Assembly (NCBI RefSeq): GCF_037176765.1
Contig: NC_090023.1
Location: 104,112,866-104,176,865, forward strand
Origin: Anolis sagrei
Taxonomy: Eukaryota; Chordata; Lepidosauria; Squamata; Anolidae
Length of the DNA: 64,000 nt
Direction: 5' to 3'
Made by a program: the position numbers and the translations under genes. Below the pieces are notes generated by a model. That model did no database searches, was not told the DNA's origin, and saw nothing but the letters and a program-made list of their open reading frames with translations. Of the stretch, positions 56,253-64,000 are shown in pieces; position 1 is the first letter of the stretch; the number at the start of each line of letters is the position of its first letter.

Positions 56253-57006
56253 TTGGTGTCCTTCTGCATGATGATGGAGATGTTGCTTAAAAAATGCAAG
56301 TCACCATTGATCAACCTTCACCCAGAGGGGAAATACCAGGAATTACTGGTATTGAACTCCCCACTATATTTAGCAAAATAGTTAGGCTCCACTTGGCTAT
56401 CTTGGAGGGCTGTAACTAATGAATCGTTAGAGTATCAGTCAAATCACTTATTTATCTCCTTTTAAAAATCCTGCCAAAGGGAATTAGGCATGTTCAGGGT
56501 GAAGTGGGTATCATTAGAGGTAGATGAAACCAGAGTTCAGATATCCTCAAATGGGAAACCCACCCCCACAGTAGCATTGGACTCTTGGAGATCACAAGGA
56601 CTCCTGTTTAGATAGACACACTTTTGATCTAGCAGCATGGCTTTCATCACTTGTCTCAAACCTGCATAGGGCAAATTGTGCCCAAAGATCATCAACCATG
56701 ACATGAAGAAATGTCATGTTGGATCGATTGATTGATTGATTTAACGTGTCAATTTCCAAAGACAATAAATTAAAAACATTTCCAATAAAATTCAAAAACA
56801 ATTAATTGAGAACAAATCTTAGGGATGCCAATATTTTGCTGTGGTGTCCTGAATGGTACAAACTATTCCCCAAAACAGTCGACCGTTTGTTCTTTTTAAC
56901 ACTTGTTTTACAGGTAGATAAACTGTCCTGGGAAAAATTGCACAGACCATGAATGTTCAGTGCCAAATGAGAACTCAGTAATGAAGAAATGCCATGCTAG
57001 AAAGCA

Positions 57007-57073
57007 ATGCTATTTTACTGGATTATTCTGCTATTAATGAAAAGTGCAGAATCCAGAGAGTTTAACATTACAG
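57007..57073 (+). CDS. IL18RAP: IL18RAP exon with start codon and signal peptide
   Basis: ATG 57007 begins MLFYWIILLLMKSAES, a signal peptide like human MLCLGWIFLWLV, and ends at FNIT with donor gtaaga, phase 1. An acceptor-like cttgttttacag at 56902-56913 could open a 5' UTR segment. ATGs at 56950, 56981 and 56990 precede the chosen start but lead only to short ORFs. Confidence 0.85.
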
Positions 57074-60000
57074 GTAAGACATCATGTTCTGCTGCTTGTC
57101 CACACAGTTCAAATGTTCATTTTCTGTAGTGATGCAGTTAGCTCAGTTTTAATTTTCACACAGAGCATAGCATTTTCCTGTGTAGAAGTTTGAAAACGGA
57201 TCTTTTTGTAGGTGCAGTTTTTGAATGAAAGCATGACTTTTACCTATAGAGGTTTTCCAATCAAATAATTTGGGCTGCTTTAGGACTTTCAGTGGCAAAG
57301 TGTACATGTACAGGCATCTTACCTAGGAGATACAAATATTTCTCTCCTATAATCATAGTTCCCTTCCAAAGAGCCTGTAAATTTAGCTTCTCTTTATCAT
57401 CAGCATTTATTAGCAGTTGATGGAGGAGGGTATGAAACTTAGTACAAGATAATATGCTCTTGTACTAAGTTTCCAACATAAGTCCCTGTCTTCTCTGGGT
57501 AGGTGTGGGAAACACCTTTGCTGCCATATAGTATAGAGCAGAAGGGCCAATGCTCCCTTGTCATTTGTTTTAAATCAGTTTTGGCAGCTGGTACTCAGGT
57601 AAGAAAACTAGAGCCTTTATAAGCTCAGTGAAGGAGAAATTGTTATAATATTACTGAACTGCAAACTAAGAGCCTTATCATATGGAGGTCCAGAAGCCAA
57701 GGGACAGTGTGGGAAACTGTGGGACAACACCTAGCATGTCTCATACTGTGGTTAGTTGTGGTCTGCCATCCCACGACATTTTCTGGCTGTCCTCGGCTTT
57801 CTCCTATGCTGTCTTTGGTTTCTTCAATGAGGATACAGGTAGTCACCCATATCCTTGGGCCTCCCTCTTAGCCCACTGCCGACACGCTGCGGGATGGAGC
57901 CCAACAGAGCCATGGCGGAAGTAGCCTTGTGTCATATGATGGGCTCCACCAAACTCCGTCGCAGCTGCGTGTCAGCAGTGTGCTAGGATGGGGGAAAAAA
58001 CCAAATTTGATGAGGTCACAATAATGGCTGTGTTTCTTCTCAAATTGTATGGCTCTTTCACATCTTTTCAGGATGTCTTCAAAAACCCAGTGATGTGAGG
58101 TATCAAGCTATTAGTGACCAGAAATTTGTTGTATCCTGTGACTTACCATCTGAGGACCCCACCGTGATCTTCAACTCTTCTCATCTCTATGAAAGCCAAG
58201 TGCAGTGGTTCTGGCAACCAAGTGATGGAGGAAATGAAACAGTCATCAAGAATGCAACCAGCAACCCTACTCTTAGGGGGAATGTCCTTTGGTTTGATCC
58301 TCTTGAAGTTCAACATTCTGGCACATATGTCTGCATCAATAGGTTTGTTGTTCTGACACAATATTTTCATGCCTCTCCCCCTCCCCCAAATCTCCTTTGG
58401 TTAATATGCAGAGTTTGTATCCTCAGCATCTACATCCAAACCTCTTTGGGCCTGACATTCTCTCCGTCTTATATCATCATCTGAAGCTATAACATAAAAC
58501 AGAAAATATGATTACATTCCAATCTGCTTTCTTATTTTTTATCAGATCATTCTTTGTGCAATTTCATTTGAATACATGACTTTATGTATCTGGAAACCAT
58601 GCCCTATGAGGAGTGTGTATGAGCTGAGTATGTTTAGCCTGAAGAAGAGAAGGTTGAGAGGAGACATTATCATGATGTTTAAATATTTGAAAGGCTCTCA
58701 TAAAGAAGGGGGAACAGGCTTGTTTTCTGCTGCCCTGGAGACTAGGACCTGGAGCAATGACTTCAAATAGTAGGAACGGAGATTCTACCTGAACATTAGG
58801 AAGAACTTCCTGATTGTAAGAGATGTTCAGCAGTGGAACTGTCTGCCTCAGAGTGTGATCCTTGGAGGCTTTTAAATAGAGGCTGCTGGCACGCCACTAG
58901 GATGGAGCCCAACAGAACCCAACAGAGCATTCTGTTATATTGAGTTCATTTTATTTCGTGTTTCATCTTGATTGTTGTTCATTTGTTTTTGGCACTGAAT
59001 GTTTGCCATTTTTGTTATCCTTTGAAAACTGCCCTGAGTCCCTTTGGGGAAAGAGGGCAGGTTATAAATAAAGTATTGTCATCATCATCATCATCATCAT
59101 CATCATCTAAAATGTGTTGATTGTGCTTTTCCTGCATGGCACGTCTCTTCCAACTGTTATTCTATGATTCTATTTTAAATTGGATTTTGTGTATTCATAT
59201 TGATTTGTCATCCATTGCTCAGAATGTGTTTGTTCTTGTTCCCTAAAATGTTGTATGATGCATTATGATCTCTCTGCTATAGTGCTGAAATGGGATGGAT
59301 TTAAATGTGTAGGTGAAGATTCATTATGTATTTTAAAACAATAAATTATATTGTTGTGTGTGTCTTAGCGATTTTTCATGCCTTCACAGAATTGAGTCTT
59401 CTCAGGGTATTTTTACCTGAACTTCCTTTTATGTTACACAGGGAAAAGATATCACCATGCATCAATATTTTTATAGTTGTTGGAACAAAAGAGGTGGTCA
59501 ATTGCTCAGGTAAAAGCGTGAATGAGAAATATCTATTTATTTCTCAAGGAACATCTATTTCTTGCCCAGGAAAAGATTGTTACCATAATTTTCAGCATTC
59601 ATCAGTTAAATGGTACAAGGTAAGATCAATTTGGGGTCAGATAATTCTGTTTTCTATTTAGAATTGTATTATTGGGTTGTGTGTGTGTGTGTGTATGGAG
59701 ACTTGCTTTCTGTGATCAACTTTTGCCAGACATTGTTCATAGACTCACACTGGAGGACTAGAGATTTGTGGACAGAACACTTCTCTAGGAATCTCTAGGT
59801 CCTCCTAGAGTAGTGCTTCCCAAACCTTTTTTGACAAAGGACCACTCTCCAACATTAGTACCAAAAGGGTTACAAATAAGTTTTTGGTCAAGTTTAGATT
59901 TTGTTTGAGATGCTGAAAATTGCATTGCATAGACCACATCAGTTCTAGTTTCCGATACTGAACATATGCCATGGTCAGCGACAGGGAAGGAGTAGTAGAT

Positions 60001-63000
60001 GGCACGAAAGGAATGGAAATAAAATAAAATAAAATAAAGAGGAACAAAGCTCGTGGACTAGATTTTAATCCTCGCGACCCACTGGTGGTCTGCAGCCCAC
60101 AGGTTAAGAACCACTGCCCTAGAAAGATGTTTTCTCAGATAAAAATAAAGGTTTTTATTCATAGTTTTCTACTTTTGTAGGGGTCCTGTGTACTCTATTT
60201 ATTTATCGTGTCAGGAGCAACCAGAACATTGTATTACATTTCTAACAGAACAAAACAAACAAACAGATAACCCCCCCCCCACACACACACACACACAAAT
60301 TTTGCAAACTTGGTAGCTGATTAAATGTCCTTTGACCAGTATCTGGCCACTTGGAGTGCCTCTGGTGTTGCCGCAAGAAGGTCCTCCATTGTGCATGTAG
60401 CAGGGCTCAGGTTGCATTGCAGCAGGTGGTCAGTGGTTTGCTCTTCTCCACACTCGCATGTCGTGGATTCAACTTTGCAGCCCCATTTCTGAAGGTTGGC
60501 TCTGCATCTCGTGGTGCCAGAGCGCAGTCTGTTCAGTGCCTTCCAAGTCGCCCAGTCTTCTGTGTGCCCAGGGGGGAGTCTCTCATCTGGTATCACCCAC
60601 GGATTGAGGTGCTGGGTTTGAGCCTGCCATTTTTGAACTCTCGCTTGCTGATGTATTCCAGCGAGTGTCTCTGTAGATCTAAGAAAACTATTTCTTGATT
60701 TAAGTCGTTCACGTGCTGGCTGATGACGTTGACGTGCTGACCCAAACAGGGGATGAGCTGGAGATGTCTCTGCCTTGGTCCTTTCACTATTGGCTGCAAC
60801 TTCCCGGCGGATGTCAGGTGGTGCAATACCGGCTAAGCAGTGTAATTTCTCCAGTGGTGTAGGGCGCAGACACCCTGTGATAATGCGGCATGTCTCATTA
60901 AGAGCCACATCCACTGTTTTAGTGTGGTGAGATGTGTTCCACACTGGGCATGCATACTCAGCAGTAGAGTAGCATAGCGCAAGGGCAGATATCTTCACTG
61001 TATCTGGTTGTGATCCACAGGTTGTGCCAGTCAGCTTTCGTATGATATTGTTTCTAGCACCCACTTTTTGTTTGATGTTCAAGCAGTGCTTCTTGTAGGT
61101 CAGAGAATGGTCCAGAGTGACTCCCAGGTATTTAGGTGCGCTGCAATGCTCCAGTGGGATTCCTTCCCAGGAGATCCTCAGAGCTCAGGATGCTTGTCTG
61201 TTCTTAAGGTGAAAGGCACATGTCTGTGTTTTAGATGGATTAGGGATCAGCTGGTTTCCTCTGTAATAGGCAGTAAGAGCACCTAGATCTTCGGAGAGCT
61301 TCTTTTCAACCATCTCAAAGCTCCCTGCTTGAGCGGTAATGGCACGATCATCAGGATAGATGAAACTCTCTGTCCCTTCTGGCAGTGGCTGGTCATTTGT
61401 GTAGATGTTGAACATGGATGGAGCGAGCACGCTCCCCTGAGGCAGGCCGTTCTTCTGTTTCCGCCATCTGCTTCTCTGGCCCTGGAACTCAACAAAAAAG
61501 CTCCTGTTTTGTAGCAGGTTTCCTATGAGGTGGGTGAGGCGGGTGAGGTGGTAGTCCTTTGTGATATTATACATTTTTCTCAGGAGGAGGCGGTGGTTCA
61601 CAGTATCATAAGCCGCTGACAGGTCTATGAAGACAGCTCCTGTGATCTGCTGCTTTTCAAAGCCATCTTCTATGTGCTGAGTCAGGTTCAGCACTTGCGA
61701 TGTGTAGCTTTTGCCTTTCCTGAAGCCAGCTTGCTGTGGAATCAGACATGGGTCTATTTTTTCCATAATTCTATGCAGAATAAGTCTCTCCAGAACTTTG
61801 TAGAGGTGGCACAGCAGGGAGATTGGTCTGTAACTTTTTGGATCATTACGGTCTTTGCCTGGCTTCAAGATGGCAATGACTCTTGCTTTCCTCCAGATTT
61901 TGGGGATCTGACAGGATGCAGTGCAGTTGTTCATCAGCTCCAGTAGCCAGCACTTTGCTTTTGGGCCAAAGTTCTTGATTTGTTCCATCCGTAGATCATC
62001 CAAGCCAGCTGCTTTGCCATTCTTACATTTATTGAGAGCCATGTCCAATTCAGTAGATGTAAAGGGTTCATGACGGTTGTTGTTCTCAATCTCTTGTTGT
62101 CTGGCTTCTTGGTTTCTTTCCTACTTTGGTGGCAAGATTGGGTTTCCCGTTCTTCAAGAGTTGGTGTGCTATCTGATCTGCTTTTATGTTGGCATGGGTA
62201 TTAGTTTGTGAGGGGTCATTGCTCAACTGTCTTAGCAACCTCCACGCCTTCTGGCTGCTCCTGCCCATGTCGACCTCTGTGATCAGCTTGATCCACTGTT
62301 CTTTCTTGGCTTCAGAGATGGAGGACACAATGCTCTGCGCTGCCTGAAGAGTCTGTTCACCAAATGGGTCTTCGTTGTGGAGCCTGTAATAGTTTTCCAA
62401 CAAGGCAGCTGTTTCAGGAGTAATGCCCTGAAGGTAGTTGGTTCTGCATCCTCTCAGTATAGAGGCCCGTGAGCAGGTTTTCACTATTTCAATAAAATGC
62501 TCATATTCCTCAGGGATTGGCGCGACCGATGTGATCATGTCATCTAACATGTCTGAGAATTTAGTCCAATCTGCCTTCCTGAAGTTGTATCTTCGTTTAA
62601 ATCGAACTTCCTGAGGCCTTATTGCTGGGAACAGTTGGCATATTATTGGTTGGTGGTGTGTGTTTGGAATTGGTGGTCCCACTGATTTAGTGCATTGCTG
62701 TACAGCAATGCACAGCAATGCCTGTGTACTCAACCACTGCATAAGTGAAAGGCGTACTGTTTTGTGAATCAGAGTCTATATACATCTGAATACAAGTAGT
62801 TGGAAAACAACACTGGGAGGAAACCTATCACTTTAATGTTTTGTAGGCTTCCCAAAATCACCTGCTTGCTTAGTGTAGGGAATAGGGCACTATAGGTTTT
62901 TGGTGATATTTTTTTTGCTGATGAATTATGTACTCTTGAATAGAGAGTAGAAAAGTTAATTGGGCAGGGGGTTCTGGGACTTTTTGTCCAGACAGTAACC

Positions 63001-63532
63001 TTTCCAATCTCTAACAATTATTGTAATAAATTGAGTGAACATGAACATTTCAAAGGGGGCTTCAGAGAAGCATGGATGTTGCACCTCACTCAGGCCTGGA
63101 GAGAGATCAAAAAGAAAATTGCACGACTATGCCAGCACCAGGGAGAAAGTATGTATCTTTTCTCCATTTTATCTAAGCCACTTCAGAAATTAGCAACTGG
63201 GGCAAATGAGTAGGTAACTGGGAATTCAGGCAAAGGTAGATCCTCCCTGGTACAGGATACATCACATACTTCAATTCATCCTTTGCTAGTTGCCAAGTGC
63301 TGCCTAACAATCTAATGTTGTGTGGGATGGTTTGTCTTCTTTTTATCCCTTTAGAATGGAAGAAAAATAAAACATGATAAGATCAGAAGACCTGGCCTAG
63401 AGTTAAAGGAAGATAAACTGATATTACCTACAGTCTATGACAAAGATAATGGTACTTACGTGTGTGATTACACACTGGTTGATAACAATGTTCAGTGGCA
63501 AGTGAGAACAATAGTTGATGTCATTATTATCG
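57007..63532 (+). CDS. IL18RAP: IL18RAP (IL-18 receptor accessory chain), first four coding exons, 3'-incomplete
   Basis: Signalling partner of IL18R1 in the IL-18 receptor, a type I membrane protein of the IL-1R family. Four exons join in phase: 57007-57073, 58072-58342, 59442-59619 and 63355-63532, giving 231 residues (signal peptide, Ig1 and Ig2). Matches to human IL18RAP include the start MLFYWIILLLMKSAES and FNITG, VSCDLPSE, VQWFWQPSDGG, SGTYVC, SISCPGKDC, VKWYKNG and GTYVCDYTLVD. The spacing of the extra cysteines in Ig1-Ig2 is also kept. The linker, Ig3, membrane and TIR exons must lie beyond 64000. It follows IL18R1 on the same strand, as in mammals. Confidence 0.95.
57074..58071. other. 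IL18RAP intron 1
   Basis: At about 57660-58020 there is a probable old MITE (gagccttatcatatggaggt to ggttttttcccc-type sequence and gatgaggtcaca). The rest is unassigned. Confidence 0.4.
58072..58342 (+). CDS. IL18RAP: IL18RAP exon, Ig domain 1
   Basis: Acceptor cacatcttttcag, donor gtttgt. It encodes CLQKPSDVRYQ, KFVVSCDLPSEDP, QVQWFWQPSDGGNE and LEVQHSGTYVC. It leaves in phase 2. The VQW.QPS.G core is specific to IL18RAP as remembered. Confidence 0.94.
58585..58890 (+). mobile_element. CR1 LINE, C-terminal region (split)
   Basis: Encodes YELSMFSLKKRRLRGDIIMM, FKYLKGSHKEGGTGLFSAA and, after a frame break, the region ending gaggcttttaaatagaggct. It resumes at about 59108. Confidence 0.8.
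58925..59107 (+). mobile_element. LINE 3' tail with (ATC)n, inserted in the CR1
   Basis: gaaaactgccctgagtccct, gaaagagggcaggttataaa, then (CAT)n at about 59078-59107. Confidence 0.7.
59108..59175 (+). mobile_element. CR1 3' terminus
   Basis: gattgtgcttttcctgcatg, ggcacgtctcttccaactgt and tattctatgattctat, the end of the CR1 begun at 58585. Confidence 0.7.
59442..59619 (+). CDS. IL18RAP: IL18RAP exon, Ig1-Ig2 join
   Basis: Acceptor tatgttacacag, donor gtaaga. It encodes EKISPCINIFIVVGTKE, NCSGKS, QGTSISCPGKDC and SSVKWYK, ending in phase 0 at the family WYK boundary. Confidence 0.94.
59678..59695. repeat. (GT)n microsatellite
   Basis: About nine GT units just after the third IL18RAP coding exon. 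Confidence 0.85.
59812..60117. mobile_element. hAT nonautonomous element related to 43779-43995
   Basis: Starts tagtgcttcccaaacctttt and ends ggttaagaaccactg. Flanks tcctagag and ccctagaa are a decayed duplication. It shares accactctccaacattagta and ccaaaaggg with the copy at 43779. Confidence 0.75.
60190..62760 (-). mobile_element. 5'-truncated LINE with well preserved reverse transcriptase
   Basis: Minus-strand frames: 62742-62086 (upstream region), 62048-61185 (RT: GKAAGLDDLRMEQIKNFGP, SYRPISLLCHLYKVLERLI, FIDLSAAYDTVNH, NGLPQGSVLAPSMFNIYTN and YPDD) and 61082-60321 (C-terminus: VWNTSHHTKTVDVALNET, RLRSGTTRCRANLQKWGC, CECGEEQTTDHLLQC). Only one frame change and one in-frame stop separate these. 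The active-site box reads YPDD in place of YADD. The 3' UTR holds C- and CA-rich tracts at 60269-60297. The clade is a Jockey/I-group guess. Confidence 0.88.
63355..63532 (+). CDS. IL18RAP: IL18RAP exon, second half of Ig2
   Basis: Acceptor tatccctttag, donor gtaagt. It encodes NGRKIKHDKIRR, KDNGTYVCDYTLVDNN and QVRTIVDVIII, phase 0 in and phase 1 out. YVCDYT is identical to the human exon. Later exons are outside the window. Confidence 0.95.
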
Positions 63533-63654
63533 GTAAGTAGTATGCCTCCATTGTAGCAATTCATTATATTCTGGTATAGATGTACAAGATAGGCTGCAGG
63601 CATTTGCTTTGGGACTGGGGAACAATTTGCCTAGAGACTGGCAAAAATCACTTT

Positions 63655-63740
63655 GAATGCGATTTTCCTGCTTCTTAGCAGGGGGTTGGACTAGATGGCC
63701 CATGAGGTCTCTTCCAATTCTATGATTCTATGATTCTATA
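63655..63740 (+). mobile_element. CR1 3' terminus
   Basis: gattttcctgcttcttagca, ggttggactagatggcccat, gaggtctcttccaattctat and two more ATTCTATG units. Confidence 0.8.
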
Positions 63741-63916
63741 GGGCCTCATCACAATAGAGAAAAAACCCACTTAAGATCTGGTTTCTGCCTCCTACAAAAT
63801 TCTGGGGTTTGTAGTTTAGGGAGGTTTCTTTAACAGCCTCACTAAACTTTAAACCCCAGAATTCTACAGGAGGCAGAAACCAGATTTTAAGTGGATTTTT
63901 TCTCTAGTGTGATGAA
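63741..63916. mobile_element. MITE family B, copy 2
   Basis: Ends gggcctcatcacaatagaga and ctctagtgtgatgaa, inner arms ggtttctgcctcctacaaaa and ggaggcagaaaccagatttt. It sits directly against the CR1 tail. Confidence 0.75.
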
Positions 63917-64000
63917 ATATGCTGGTTTCCCAAATGTGCTAAACAACCGTCTATGCGTCTCTTTCCAACTTGTGCCCTGAATTGATACTGCATCCATTTG

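Noticed and set aside
1-64000. CRISPR arrays, bacterial operons, riboswitches or rRNA genes
   Set aside because: None seen; the sequence is vertebrate with spliced genes and interspersed repeats.

Overview
This window is vertebrate nuclear DNA, most likely from a squamate reptile and probably an iguanian lizard. The evidence is intron-rich immune receptor genes with GT-AG exons, surrounded by a typical squamate repeat mix. That mix includes tRNA-headed SINEs that begin agcccccggtggtgcaatg, CR1 tails reading ATTCTATGATTCTATGA, LINE tails ending in tataaataaag plus TAA or ATT microsatellites, many hAT-type MITEs, and L1 and other non-LTR fragments. The species call is an inference from repeat recognition, without a database search.

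The window holds three consecutive genes of the interleukin-1 receptor family, all on the plus strand: the 3' nine coding exons of IL1RL1 (ST2; 1543-15642), the whole coding region of IL18R1 (25233-50140; ten coding exons, 549 codons plus stop), and the first four coding exons of IL18RAP (57007-63532, running off the right edge). This order is the same as in mammals (IL1RL1 - IL18R1 - IL18RAP). In every gene the exon phases fit end to end, and each exon encodes the expected half-Ig, membrane or TIR segment.

Known biology suggests how they work together. IL18R1 binds IL-18 and IL18RAP is its signalling partner. IL1RL1 is the IL-33 receptor in mammals and pairs with IL1RAP. IL1RL1 and IL18R1 both keep the TIR signalling domain here; the TIR exons of IL18RAP lie beyond the window.

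Layout: 1-1540, AT-rich and repeat-derived DNA in an IL1RL1 intron. 1543-15642, IL1RL1, with a LINE reverse transcriptase, an L1 inserted in a hAT element, and a CR1/L2-type LINE in its introns. 15643-25205, intergenic DNA with SINEs, a solo LTR, nested hAT/SINE/LINE copies and a CpG-rich block (20640-21067) that may be the IL18R1 promoter and leader exon. 25206-50140, IL18R1, with two LTR fossils, MITEs, SINEs and LINEs in its introns. 50141-57006, intergenic and mostly old repeats. 57007-63532, the start of IL18RAP, with a fairly young minus-strand LINE in its third intron.

No wholly new biological system is evident. The most unusual item is an LTR-like unit at about 28641-29707 whose minus strand carries a 150-codon ORF with tandem RKRIREI / DEDFLGF-type peptide repeats. 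Other points of interest are nested insertions with clear target duplications, possible upstream ORFs in IL18RAP, and possible intron read-through isoforms of IL1RL1 and IL18R1.
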